From Algoriphagus marincola HL-49 (lineage in GTDB: Bacteria > Bacteroidota > Bacteroidia > Cytophagales > Cyclobacteriaceae): a stretch of 33,985 nt of DNA. Location of the stretch: assembly GCA_001314815.1 (NCBI GenBank), contig LJXT01000027.1, positions 1-33,985 of the forward strand. The letters are read 5' to 3'. Under the pieces are notes generated by a model. It did not search any database and was not told where the DNA came from. It saw nothing but the letters and a program-made list of their open reading frames with translations. Shown here piece after piece: positions 22,323 through 32,067 of this stretch. The position numbers and the translations under genes were made by a program. Every line of letters starts with the position of its first letter. The first letter of the stretch is position 1.

Positions 22323-23363
22323 TCAATACCTAAAACAAGGAATTGTTCGTGCTCGCTGGTTTCGGCTTTTTGGATCCCCCCAAAGGAATCGGTAAGTCAC
22401 AGAGACTTCATGAGCTCCACCCGAGTTGCGAAGGCCTAATTTGGAAACGGTGTAGTCGAAAGAGTAGCCGATATCTAATCCACTTGGTAGGGAAACCCCA
22501 ATCAGAGCTATCAGTGCTTCATTATTGGGAAGGGCATTTTTGGTAGGTAAACCACGATACCACAATCCTAGGACGAGCGGATCGAGATAGAGTTGAGTCC
22601 CGATATCCAATTGATTGAATGGGTCTTGTTGCTTGTAATTGAAGGCAAAGGAAATCGCTCTTTCCTGATAGGCATGGGTAAAATAGTCCCTTCGGCCTCC
22701 CGTTAGATCAAATTTGATCCCTCCCTGAAGCGATAGTTTCATGGGCAACTCCGAAATCTGATCTTCGACAAAACTAATATTGGGTTCTCCTAAGTGGTGT
22801 GCAGAAGCACCTAGCCAGATATTTTTGGTATAAAACATGCCGCCTACAGCAAAATCAAAAAAGCTATAGCGACTGTCGATGGGTACGCCATCTAATTCAT
22901 CCGTAATTCCGCCTACTGTTCCGTTAATGATATCTATTTGCGTCCCAAAGACCAAATCTGAGAAAAAGGCATCACGCTGCATGTAACTCGCCTGTCCTCC
23001 TAGACGGAAGTATGTGTCCTCACCGAGTTGGAGCTTGTAAGCGTAGGAAAGGCCTATTTCGTTGGTGGAGAGGTTAGCCATACTCTCTTGATTTCCATTG
23101 AATATCAAGCCGATTCCAGAATTGTAATCAAAGACGTAATGGTCGATATAAAAGGAGTAAGAATTGAAGCTTTGATCCAGACCGGGCCATTGATTCCGAT
23201 AATTGACGCCGATTCTTGTGAGTTCAGAGCCACCGGTAAGTGCAGGGTTTAGGTAGAGTGGAGCAGCGTAGAATTGGGAATACTGTACGTCTTGGGCTTT
23301 TGCCAAGCCAGCATAAACCCAAAAAATCAGAATACCTACGCTATATAATATCCCTCTCCTCAT
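22323..23363 (-). CDS. PorP/SprF-family type IX secretion outer-membrane protein
   Basis: The 346-aa precursor has a signal peptide with cleavage AKA|QD after residue 23. The family start follows directly: DVQYSQFYAAPLYLNPALTG, then RIGVNYRNQWPGL and IDHYVFDYNSGIGLIF. Alternating aromatic/polar strands through to the C-terminus predict a beta-barrel, with SLPSGLDIGYSFDYTVSKLG near the end. PorP/SprF proteins work with the T9SS in export or attachment of large cell-surface adhesins with type B C-terminal domains; in gliding Flavobacterium, SprF serves SprB. Its ATG directly abuts the stop codon of the giant adhesin gene upstream with no intervening base, which strongly suggests a dedicated secretor-cargo pair translated from one mRNA. 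Confidence 0.93.
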   Translation of the reverse strand: MRRGILYSVGILIFWVYAGLAKAQDVQYSQFYAAPLYLNPALTGGSELTRIGVNYRNQWPGLDQSFNSYSFYIDHYVFDYNSGIGLIFNGNQESMANLSTNEIGLSYAYKLQLGEDTYFRLGGQASYMQRDAFFSDLVFGTQIDIINGTVGGITDELDGVPIDSRYSFFDFAVGGMFYTKNIWLGASAHHLGEPNISFVEDQISELPMKLSLQGGIKFDLTGGRRDYFTHAYQERAISFAFNYKQQDPFNQLDIGTQLYLDPLVLGLWYRGLPTKNALPNNEALIALIGVSLPSGLDIGYSFDYTVSKLGLRNSGGAHEVSVTYRFLWGDPKSRNQRARTIPCFRY

Positions 23364-26300
23364 TTATCTGATCAACACAAAAACTCCTGACCTTTCTTCT
23401 TTTTCCCCAGATCGTGTGGTGAAGACTGCCCGGTAAACATAATTTCCATTAGGGACTTTCTTTCCGTTTAGTGTTCCATCCCACCCCATCGTCTCGAGTG
23501 AGTTGGCTTCAAATATCAATTCTCCCCAGGTATTGAAGATATAAAACTCCATGGAGGCTATTCCTCTATATTGAGGTTTGAAATATTGATTCTTGGTGCC
23601 ATCAGGAGTGAAAGCATTTGGTACCATGATTATATAGTCGTCAAATACCTGAATGACTCGCTGATACTCTGCCACACATCCAAATTCGTCTATGGTAGTC
23701 AAAGTAACGGTGTAGCTTCCCTTCTTTTGATATTCATGACTTGGGTTTTGTGCAGAGCTAGTAGAGCCATCACCAAAATCCCAATTCCAAATAATGACTT
23801 TACCTAGGGACACATCTTGGAATTGTACAGGTTCCTGGATTTGCACTTCCGCATTCGCGAGAATATTGCCACCTCCTAGGTCGATTTCATAGTTGAATTC
23901 AGGTATCAATTCAGTATCAGAAATAATCACTTGGATTCGCTGTTCTGCTGACCAGCAATCTGCTCCTCTCAGGCTAGTGCTGACTTGATAAGAACCACTC
24001 AAGTTTACAGCATCAATTTCATCCATTCTCATTGATCCTCCAGTCGGGTCAATGATGTTGTAGTCGTAGATATTCGGATTAAACCCTTCGATAAACTGTG
24101 TCAGGTCAACTGTGCCTTGGGGATCGCAGACGATCGATGGGTTAGATACCCTTAAATTAGGTATTGGATAGACAAATACTTCTACCGGCACGAGTTCTGG
24201 TTCACAAACTCCATTTCCGGAAATACCCACATAGTACACATAAGGATCGCTTTGACCACTTAATCCGCTAATGGAAAGTTCCCCCGTTGAGCTATTGATT
24301 TGATAGCTTACAGAGCCTGATGTTCCGTTATTTATTTCGCCTGTTCCGTTGGCATTTTGATACCAGGTAAATACAGGACTGATACCCGTTTGGGTAGTGC
24401 TTGCTTGAATACTTGCTGTCTCTCCTTCGCAGATTTCGACCCCGGATGCAGAAAGAGGAGTTGGAAGATCCTCCAATTCAATCTGAGCAGGAATACTCAG
24501 TTGACAATTTATTCCATCTGGATTTTCATCCAAGATCAAGAAAGAATAGCTCCCTGATTCCAAATCTTGAAGATCTACCTGACCTGAAGGAGAAGCAAAG
24601 GTCCCAAAGCTAGCTCCGTCTTTGGTCACCTCAACAGAATAGTTTCCATAGCCTCCACTGATTGTAAAGGAAATGCTTCCATCAGCCGTGTTACATGTAG
24701 GATCTACGAGTGCGGGTTCGGAATAGCTCAGTGGAGCGGAAGGGCCTTGTACTTCAATATTTGGGCTTGATACGATACATCCTGCCCCACTTCGTACATA
24801 TCCGGTATAAATCCCCGGGGCAACATCAAAAGTCCCTGAGCTCTGCCAGTCATTGCCGTTTAGAGAATATTCAAATGTGCCATCGCCGGCGCTTCCTTGT
24901 AGATTGATGGTTCCATTATCCCCAAAACAAACCTCATTACTCACTGCATAGCTAAGTGAAGGGATTCTATTGATCACAACTTGCGCCGAGCCGATAAAAC
25001 CTGCACAAACATCAGTGCCAGAAACAGTTGCATAGTAAGTCTGAGGAGAATCTGAGGCATCCAATCCTGAAATAGTTAAAGTGCCATCTGCTGCTATTTG
25101 GAAAATGTGACCGTTTGCGTCTGGATTCGGATCAGATACAATTGGAATAGTTGCTGCAGCATCTTTAAACCAGGAATAAGTGGGATTGGGTGCTGAAGGA
25201 TTGATCGAAGGAATCAGCACGGCATCTTCTCCTTCACAAATCTCTGCATCGTCGATGATGACCTGAGTAGGACCATATACCAAAGTAACGGTGTTAGAAG
25301 TTTCTACGCATCCCTCGGCATCGGTGACTGTCAAATAATAATCTCCTGGGGCTAAATCATCAAATTCAACTTCCGGTCCTTGGAAGGTGGAGGTTTCAAT
25401 GGCCGAGCCATCTCTGAAAAGCGTCACCTCATAAGGAGCCCAGCCTCCACTAACTTCTGTAGAGATTACACCGATATCTGCTCCACATCCAGGATCAATC
25501 TGTGTAAGAGGATCTACTTCCAAAGGTGCATCAGGGCCTTCTACCACAACGGTGAAGTCTTGGAGACAAAATCCTTCATTGCTTACTGAAATGGTATAAG
25601 TCCCCGGTGCATACTCAGCGGCTTCAAGTTCAGCCTGTGTCAAATTGTTTCCAGAAATGGAGTATTCGTAGAGTGGGTCAGCTCCGGCTATTATTCTGAT
25701 TTTACCATCTTCTGCTCCAAAACACTGCTCTGGATCTGTTTCGAAATCAAGATCTGGAACAGTACGCACCAAGGCATCTACAGGGACCATCTCATCATTA
25801 CAAACCACATGGAGATAATAGGTATAAGGATCTCGGTCGCCCGATAGTCCCGTAATGGTCAAAACCCCATCTGGATCAAGCGCATAGCTTACAGCCGGAT
25901 CATTCGGATCTGGACCATTGCTGATTTCTTGGGTTCTGGAAGCATCCTTATACCATACCAAATCAGACCCTGATGATCCGGAAACAGTATTAACTGGGGT
26001 CAATATGACTTCTTCGCCTGCACAGATTTCTACAGGAGCAATCACAAATTCAGGTCGAGGCTGTTCTTCCAGTACAAAACTTTCGACAAATGGACATCCT
26101 TCATCGTCGGTGATAAGCAAGAAATAAGTGTCTGGTGCTAAATCTACTGCTTGCGTAGGATCCGAGGAGACTACCGGCCCTGTTTCACTTCCCTGTCTCC
26201 ATTCTACCGAGTAATTTCCCCAACCACCCGAGATCTGAAGATTTTCGATGCTACCATTAGACAGACCGCAACTGCTGCGGAGAATATCAGGCGCATTGAT

Positions 26301-29300
26301 CGCGATTGGTGTTGTTCCCAATACTTCTCCACTTACATTGAAAACACAATCATTGCCTCCGGTGCTCCTTATGTCTATGGTGTAAGTTCCAGGACTTAGA
26401 TTGCTGAAAAGCGTAGTACTTTGCCAGTCGGTGCCACCATTGATACTATATTCAAAATTCCCATCTGAGCCACTAGCTGAAACCTCGATGCTTCCGTCTC
26501 CTGCATCAAAACAAGCTTCATTTTCTATGGCTAATGTTGCTGAGATCGGTTCTAGCACCGTTATGTTTGCCTCAAATGGAGGATTGGGACAATACCCCGG
26601 TCCTTCGGCTACCAGATAATATGTGTATGTGCCCGGTTGTAATCCAGTGACCTCAAGCTGCATGGTCGAGGCATCTACATCAAATGTCAATCCATCTGCA
26701 TCGGGAGTTGCACTGGTACTGATTTCATCCTGTCGGTTGGCGTCTTTGTACCAGGTTAGTTCTGGATTTCCGGCTGTAGTGATTACCGGTAAAATGGTGG
26801 CTGCATCTCCCGCACAGATTTCATCACTCATCGGATCTACAGAAATCTGTATCCCCACATCATTGATCAGTTGCTGATTAAGAGAATGAGGGCATCCATT
26901 ATCATCAGTCAAGCGAATTTCATAATCACCCGGAGCAAGGTCTCGAAACTCCAAGGGGGAAGATGCGTCATTTTCAGTTCGTATCGAGGAGCCATCTTGG
27001 AAAAGCTCTACGTCGTAGGGACCCACGCCTCCGCTGAAATCCACCCGGATCAATCCGTTTGCTTCATCACAGGCAGGCTGTATGACTTCATCAAAGTCAA
27101 ATAAAACTTCGGCTGGTTCGGTTAAGGTGACATCGGGCAGGGTAGTAGTACAGCCGGTATTGGTATTTCGTACTTCTGGACTGTATGTACCTGAAGGGAG
27201 ATTATTGAACACAGGGCCTTGCCAAGAAGTGGCTTCCTTGTCAAGTTTATATTCATAATCTGCTCCGGCAGTATCATCCTCTGGGATAAAGGTGATACTT
27301 CCGGTCGCCTCTCCAAAACACAAGATATTGACAGGCTGGGCTTCTAGGATTTTAGGAACCGGATTTACCGTCACAGTTGCAGGTATCGGATCCGAATTAC
27401 AAAGATTATCTCCGGATACAATTACTTGAAACTCGTAAGGATCTACATTTTCACTCAGACCAGTGATTTGAAGCTCACCGGTTGTTGCATTGGCCGAATA
27501 ACTGATTCCATTTCCATCGCTAAGTGGATTACCGTTTTCATCTCTCCAGGAGTAACTCAGATTTGTAGCATTGCTTAGCTCAACGGTTTGAACAGTGAGA
27601 ATGGCCGTTTCGCCAGGACATATTACTGCATCCGTTGCATCAAAAGTAGGGATTGGAATAGGGTCGAAGGCAGATGTGGTAAAAGTGGCATTACAATTAT
27701 TACTATCGATCACCTCGATGATATGGGTAGGAGCATCGTAGAGCCCATCAATGGTATAAGTATTACCATTGAGCTGTGGGGTAATTGGGTCGCCATTTAA
27801 CGTAAATGTGTAACCTGGAGTACCGCCTGCTACTTCAAATGTTACGATTCCATTCTCTAGACCACAAGAAGGGTTGGTTTGGTCTAGTTGGGTGATGGAT
27901 AGAGTTTCTGCTGGTCCTTCGATCGTTTCGGTGATAGTTCCTATACAATTACTTCCAGCACTGACATCTATTGTATAAGTACCTGGCAAAAGACCCGAGA
28001 AGGTGTTGGAGGATTGAAAAGCTCCCCCATCCAAACTGTATTCATATGTGCCAAATCCTCCAGAGGCATTTACGACTATCTGTCCAGCCCCTAACCGACA
28101 TAAATCGTCTGACACGGTAGCATCTAAGGAAAGAGGAGGTAGTACCAAAACTTGGACAGGTTTCAAGCTTCCTGCAGGAGTGGCGCAAAGATTTTGGCTT
28201 GGATCAGCAACCACCTCCACAAAATATTCATACGGAGTACCGCTTTGAGGAAGTCCTGTTATGGTTAATGTGCCTGTGTTGGTGTCAATATTGTACTCAA
28301 TGGGGCCTTCAGTTTGACCGTCTGTGATTTGTTCTCCTGGAGTCTTGTTTGCGTCTTTCCACCAAAGAAAACTAGGGTTGGTGGCATCACTAGCATCAAA
28401 AAGCCGAGGTTCAAAAACTACTGGCGTTCCTTCACAAACTTCTTGATCGTCTAAATCTACTTCTACAGGGGTACCTGTTACGTTTGTTATGGTTGAAATA
28501 GGAAGTCTTATATCGCAATCGTCATCAGTAATATTATCAAAATTCCCACTGCAAATATTTCCGAGGCTAGAGTTACTTATGTTTGAAGCTTCTACGAAGA
28601 AATCTCCAAGGTTTAGACCAGACACATCAATAGTTACAGTACTATAACCCTCTGGGTTTGTTGTTTCACTAATTATGTTAAAGGGGAAAGTATCTCCATC
28701 TTGGTTCTCAACCTCCAAGGTGTATTGTCCTGGAACTAAAAAATCAATTACCACGTTCGACAAACTTCCATCAGATTGTCCATCACAAGTAGGGTCTTGT
28801 ACTACCCCTGGGTTTAATATTTGAGGTAGAGGGTTCACCGTAATCGTGATGGGCGTGCCATCTGACTCAAGACCGAAATTATCAATAATCTTATACCAGG
28901 CGGTTACAGTTCCATAAAAGGATAAATCTGTTCTTTCATATCTGATCAAAGCCTGATTAAATTCTCCCGGTTCTACCTCATCAGAAAGTTCCGCTATTAA
29001 TTCACCAACCTGTCTTGTTGGGTCATTAGGGTCAAATACAGGGATTCTTTTATTCTGATCTAAACATCTTTCACTACAAAAAGGAGATAGACCACAATCG
29101 AATGTATCTTGCGTAAAATCATTGTTCCCTGGTCCAGGGTCAGTATCAAAAAGCTGAATACACTGGATAAATGCGTTTACACTCGAAGGTAGATTTACAC
29201 AAAAAGGGAATTCAACTTCATCACTTTGATCAATACAAACCTCCCTGAAAAGCGAAGGAGGCTGAGGCTTGTCTTGCTCCTCAATACTAGAAACCTGAAG

Positions 29301-30461
29301 CGCAACATTTCGAATTTCATGAATGCTATAAAAGTCGGATCCTGTGGAAGCTGCAAAACCAATTTTTAAAGTTTCTGGTGCTGGATTATCTGAATAAAGC
29401 AAACCATTAAAAATTGATACTGGGGTTGGATTATTATCTACCAACATATCCAAGGAAATTCGATAAGGTGAAGTCGGATTTCCAGTAGGCTCAAGATCAA
29501 TAAAAACTTTTCGATAGCCATTTGGGATTGTTCCACAACTAGTATCTTGGGGCCGTAGCCCAGACCCTATTTTAAATTGCTCACTTGTGCCTAGAAAAAA
29601 AGAAGGGTTTGAACTCCAAAGAGCTGCTGAACCATTGCTTACTCGATTTAAATAATATCCAGGTGAGGAATAGTCACTTAAATCTGTGTCAAAATAGGTT
29701 ATTAATCCATCAATAAACTGATAGCTATCTACAGTTAGATTGGTTTGATCTAAAAAAGGCTCATTATTGCGTCTTAATGCATCAGACGGATGTACAGGCC
29801 CTCTGATAGAGATTGCATCTGGGTAAAACTCGAGATTCGAAGATGGAGTAAGAAAATTAAATTGATTAGGATTTGAAAACCCACCATATTTTTTTTCATG
29901 GAAGTTTCCATAGTTCCCTAAAACATCAAACCCAATTCCAACATAACCACCAGTTACCCCGCCAGTCGTATATGCTCCAGAGTTTAGGCCATGAGGGGCA
30001 TAGCCCAATGACCCACCAACTCCTCCAATTTCAAAAGTTGATGCATCAATTGCTCCGTCAATCAAAAAGAAACTCAATCCATCTCCTAATCCATTACCTC
30101 CTGGCGTATGTATAAAATATTCAAACGAGGCTTTTATACCATATTCTGAAGAGAAAGGAAGGTCTATTAAAACATAACCTCTTTGATTTTGCTCAGAGGG
30201 AGTTAATTGCAATGCATTCCCAGTTAAAATCAGATCTCTATCGCTCGATAGATTAAGAGGGAAATAATTAAAAATTTCATTTCCTCGTGCAATTGTAAAC
30301 GGAATATCATTTGGATTCCCGGTCGAAGTAAATGGTTGGCAATAAGGAAAACCTGCTCTTGGAATTCTTACCACTCCTTGCCCAAAAGCAGACAGCATCC
30401 CCAACCCCATCCAAAAAATGGAAAAAACAACTAGTAGACTGACCGATCTCTTCGTTCGCAT
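23364..30461 (-). CDS. Giant surface adhesin: L-type lectin, Ig/SprB repeats, PKD, T9SS type B CTD
   Basis: The 2365-aa precursor has a signal peptide to about residue 27 (SAFG|Q). Residues about 35-400 form an L-type (legume-like) lectin domain (FEYFIHTPGGNGLGDGLSFF, GGYVGIGFDVLGNYGN, closing GFAASTGSDFYSIHEIRN). From about 670 to 2100 comes a regular series of six Ig-like modules (each starting x-(E/V)-(I/V)-C-x-G-E and containing W-(Y/W)-K-D-A) with five pairs of SprB-type repeats between them (C-F-G-x-x-x-G and x-C-x-x-x-x-G starts; PGTYT and APGDY cores). A PKD domain lies near 2224 (WNWDFGDGSTS). The gliding-type C-terminal domain starts VPNAFTPDG at about 2282 and ends GVFVLIR. The protein is expected on the cell surface, in adhesion or motility, binding glycans through the lectin. 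It is coupled to the PorP/SprF gene with zero spacing. Confidence 0.93.
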   Translation of the reverse strand: MRTKRSVSLLVVFSIFWMGLGMLSAFGQGVVRIPRAGFPYCQPFTSTGNPNDIPFTIARGNEIFNYFPLNLSSDRDLILTGNALQLTPSEQNQRGYVLIDLPFSSEYGIKASFEYFIHTPGGNGLGDGLSFFLIDGAIDASTFEIGGVGGSLGYAPHGLNSGAYTTGGVTGGYVGIGFDVLGNYGNFHEKKYGGFSNPNQFNFLTPSSNLEFYPDAISIRGPVHPSDALRRNNEPFLDQTNLTVDSYQFIDGLITYFDTDLSDYSSPGYYLNRVSNGSAALWSSNPSFFLGTSEQFKIGSGLRPQDTSCGTIPNGYRKVFIDLEPTGNPTSPYRISLDMLVDNNPTPVSIFNGLLYSDNPAPETLKIGFAASTGSDFYSIHEIRNVALQVSSIEEQDKPQPPSLFREVCIDQSDEVEFPFCVNLPSSVNAFIQCIQLFDTDPGPGNNDFTQDTFDCGLSPFCSERCLDQNKRIPVFDPNDPTRQVGELIAELSDEVEPGEFNQALIRYERTDLSFYGTVTAWYKIIDNFGLESDGTPITITVNPLPQILNPGVVQDPTCDGQSDGSLSNVVIDFLVPGQYTLEVENQDGDTFPFNIISETTNPEGYSTVTIDVSGLNLGDFFVEASNISNSSLGNICSGNFDNITDDDCDIRLPISTITNVTGTPVEVDLDDQEVCEGTPVVFEPRLFDASDATNPSFLWWKDANKTPGEQITDGQTEGPIEYNIDTNTGTLTITGLPQSGTPYEYFVEVVADPSQNLCATPAGSLKPVQVLVLPPLSLDATVSDDLCRLGAGQIVVNASGGFGTYEYSLDGGAFQSSNTFSGLLPGTYTIDVSAGSNCIGTITETIEGPAETLSITQLDQTNPSCGLENGIVTFEVAGGTPGYTFTLNGDPITPQLNGNTYTIDGLYDAPTHIIEVIDSNNCNATFTTSAFDPIPIPTFDATDAVICPGETAILTVQTVELSNATNLSYSWRDENGNPLSDGNGISYSANATTGELQITGLSENVDPYEFQVIVSGDNLCNSDPIPATVTVNPVPKILEAQPVNILCFGEATGSITFIPEDDTAGADYEYKLDKEATSWQGPVFNNLPSGTYSPEVRNTNTGCTTTLPDVTLTEPAEVLFDFDEVIQPACDEANGLIRVDFSGGVGPYDVELFQDGSSIRTENDASSPLEFRDLAPGDYEIRLTDDNGCPHSLNQQLINDVGIQISVDPMSDEICAGDAATILPVITTAGNPELTWYKDANRQDEISTSATPDADGLTFDVDASTMQLEVTGLQPGTYTYYLVAEGPGYCPNPPFEANITVLEPISATLAIENEACFDAGDGSIEVSASGSDGNFEYSINGGTDWQSTTLFSNLSPGTYTIDIRSTGGNDCVFNVSGEVLGTTPIAINAPDILRSSCGLSNGSIENLQISGGWGNYSVEWRQGSETGPVVSSDPTQAVDLAPDTYFLLITDDEGCPFVESFVLEEQPRPEFVIAPVEICAGEEVILTPVNTVSGSSGSDLVWYKDASRTQEISNGPDPNDPAVSYALDPDGVLTITGLSGDRDPYTYYLHVVCNDEMVPVDALVRTVPDLDFETDPEQCFGAEDGKIRIIAGADPLYEYSISGNNLTQAELEAAEYAPGTYTISVSNEGFCLQDFTVVVEGPDAPLEVDPLTQIDPGCGADIGVISTEVSGGWAPYEVTLFRDGSAIETSTFQGPEVEFDDLAPGDYYLTVTDAEGCVETSNTVTLVYGPTQVIIDDAEICEGEDAVLIPSINPSAPNPTYSWFKDAAATIPIVSDPNPDANGHIFQIAADGTLTISGLDASDSPQTYYATVSGTDVCAGFIGSAQVVINRIPSLSYAVSNEVCFGDNGTINLQGSAGDGTFEYSLNGNDWQSSGTFDVAPGIYTGYVRSGAGCIVSSPNIEVQGPSAPLSYSEPALVDPTCNTADGSISFTISGGYGNYSVEVTKDGASFGTFASPSGQVDLQDLESGSYSFLILDENPDGINCQLSIPAQIELEDLPTPLSASGVEICEGETASIQASTTQTGISPVFTWYQNANGTGEINNGTSGSVSYQINSSTGELSISGLSGQSDPYVYYVGISGNGVCEPELVPVEVFVYPIPNLRVSNPSIVCDPQGTVDLTQFIEGFNPNIYDYNIIDPTGGSMRMDEIDAVNLSGSYQVSTSLRGADCWSAEQRIQVIISDTELIPEFNYEIDLGGGNILANAEVQIQEPVQFQDVSLGKVIIWNWDFGDGSTSSAQNPSHEYQKKGSYTVTLTTIDEFGCVAEYQRVIQVFDDYIIMVPNAFTPDGTKNQYFKPQYRGIASMEFYIFNTWGELIFEANSLETMGWDGTLNGKKVPNGNYVYRAVFTTRSGEKEERSGVFVLIR

Positions 30462-30669
30462 GTACCTTACGCCACCAATATTACCAAGTTAAAGGTAGGC
30501 ATTTTACCTTGGGCCTCAGTAAATTGAATTATGAAATTTAGGTTGTGAAACTACTAGGGCTTACGATTGGGGTGATCAATCAATTTGGGTTTCTAGACCT
30601 TAATCTTAATAGTCTCTCTCCAATCTCAATAACTATACCAAAGCAAAAAGCTTTCCCCTTTTTTCTAGT

Positions 30670-31902
30670 CTACCATTCGATTGGCACTTGATGCCTGATC
30701 AAATCTTCAAATTCTTCCCGTTTTCTGATCAAATGCGCTTTCCCTTTCCAAATCAGTACTTCTGCGGGTCGAAGTCTTGAATTATAGTTGGATGCCATGC
30801 TAAATCCATACGCGCCGGCATTTTTCAAAACCAATACATCGCCTGCTCTTACTTCTGAAAGTTTCCGATCCGCAGCCAAGGTATCCGTCTCGCAGATATA
30901 CCCTACGATATGATACGTTTTCTCCGGCCCGTTTGGATTGCTCAGGTTATACACATCATGGTAGGCATCATACATCATCGGACGAATCAGATGGTTCAGC
31001 CCAGAATCTACCCCTACAAAAGTCACCGTGGGCGTTTCCTTCACCAAATTTGTTTTGGCTAAGAAATACCCACTTTCACTGACCAAAAACTTACCCGGTT
31101 CCAGCCATAATTCTAGCGGTCGGCCATAGTCTTCACAAAAGTCCAAAAAAGCCTTGGAAACAATCCTGCCTACTTCCCGGATATCCGTGAAAGGGTCTCC
31201 AGCTTTATAAGCCACCTTGAATCCGCCGCCACAGTCAATGAATTTCAATGCTTTGAAATGCTTTGCTGCGTCAAATAGAACTTTGGCACCACGGAGGAAT
31301 ACCTCCGCGTCCAAAATATCCGAACCAGTGTGCACATGCAGTCCTACGATGCTGAGCTGATACTTTTCAACAGTTTGCACTATCTGTTCAAGCTGCTCAA
31401 TGGAAATTCCAAATTTGCTGTGTTTGTGCCCCACGGAAATCTTGGAGTTTCCTCCAGCCATAATATGCGGATTGATCCGAATACAGGCAGGCACTCGATT
31501 TCCATATTTTTCACCAAATTCCCGGATAAGTGGAATACTGTCCAGATTGACCATCACGCCCAGATCCACGGCCTCCTCGATTTCCCGCCAGGACACTCCA
31601 CTGGGTGTATACATGATTTCGGAGGCTTCATAGCCCGCTAGCATACCCAGTCTCACTTCTTCAATGGAAACTGCATCGATCCCAGCCCCTGCATTCCGGA
31701 CTAGTTTCAATACCGAAATGTTGGGAAGGGCCTTGGTGGCATATTTGATTTTGAGGGGAACTGATGCAAAAGCCTCCTGCATCGCTTGGATCTGATTAAC
31801 GATTTTTTCACCGTCGTACACATAAAGTGGCAGCTCATATTGATCAGCTAGCGAAAGTAGATTTACTCCTTGAATATCTTGTGGATGTTGGTTTGAATTC
31901 AT
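30670..31902 (-). CDS. lysA: Diaminopimelate decarboxylase
   Basis: The 410-aa enzyme converts meso-diaminopimelate to L-lysine, the last step of lysine synthesis. It is a fold type III PLP protein: Schiff-base Lys57 in YATKALPN, GLHVHTGSDI, the phosphate-binding GGGFKVAY, EPGKFLVSESGY, and the C-terminal active-site pieces CETDTLAADR and GAYGFSMASNYNSR from the partner subunit. The open frame extends to 32202, but that would run under the divergent sensor kinase gene. ATG at 31900-31902 (MNSNQHPQ) gives the family length. A CAAAGATA at 31920-31927 (TATCTTTG on this strand) is a perfect -7 box 17 nt upstream of the start codon and supports this choice. No other lysine genes are adjacent. Confidence 0.95.
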   Translation of the reverse strand: MNSNQHPQDIQGVNLLSLADQYELPLYVYDGEKIVNQIQAMQEAFASVPLKIKYATKALPNISVLKLVRNAGAGIDAVSIEEVRLGMLAGYEASEIMYTPSGVSWREIEEAVDLGVMVNLDSIPLIREFGEKYGNRVPACIRINPHIMAGGNSKISVGHKHSKFGISIEQLEQIVQTVEKYQLSIVGLHVHTGSDILDAEVFLRGAKVLFDAAKHFKALKFIDCGGGFKVAYKAGDPFTDIREVGRIVSKAFLDFCEDYGRPLELWLEPGKFLVSESGYFLAKTNLVKETPTVTFVGVDSGLNHLIRPMMYDAYHDVYNLSNPNGPEKTYHIVGYICETDTLAADRKLSEVRAGDVLVLKNAGAYGFSMASNYNSRLRPAEVLIWKGKAHLIRKREEFEDLIRHQVPIEW

Positions 31903-31919
31903 GGTCTGAAATTTGCCCT

Positions 31920-31927
31920 CAAAGATA
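31920..31927 (-). promoter_or_regulatory. Bacteroidota -7 box for lysA
   Basis: On the minus strand this reads TATCTTTG, an exact TAnnTTTG. It lies 17 nt upstream of the chosen lysA ATG, implying a very short leader. No clear TTTG/TTG element is seen 19-21 nt further upstream, so confidence is limited. Confidence 0.4.
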
Positions 31928-32031
31928 GGCATCAAGCCGGCAAGCAGCGAAGAATTCGCATAGAATTGATGCGAGAAGCTATTTATTGCAGTAAATAGGC
32001 TAGATCTCAATCGGTTAAAACTTGTTAAGCA

Positions 32032-32063
32032 TTGACCCCTAGTAGTCAAAGGCCGTAAATTTG
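32032..32063 (+). promoter_or_regulatory. Bacteroidota-type promoter of the sensor kinase gene
   Basis: TTG at 32032-32034 and TAAATTTG at 32056-32063 match the -33 and -7 elements, with a 21-nt spacer. The -7 box ends 4 nt before the ATG at 32068, so transcription would begin at or next to the start codon, giving a leaderless or nearly leaderless mRNA. Confidence 0.5.
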
Positions 32064-32067
32064 TCAT

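Noticed and set aside
23364-30461. CRISPR array or DNA minisatellite suggested by periodic similarity
   Set aside because: The ~800-bp periodicity is protein-level domain repetition within one open frame; there are no short identical DNA repeats with spacers.
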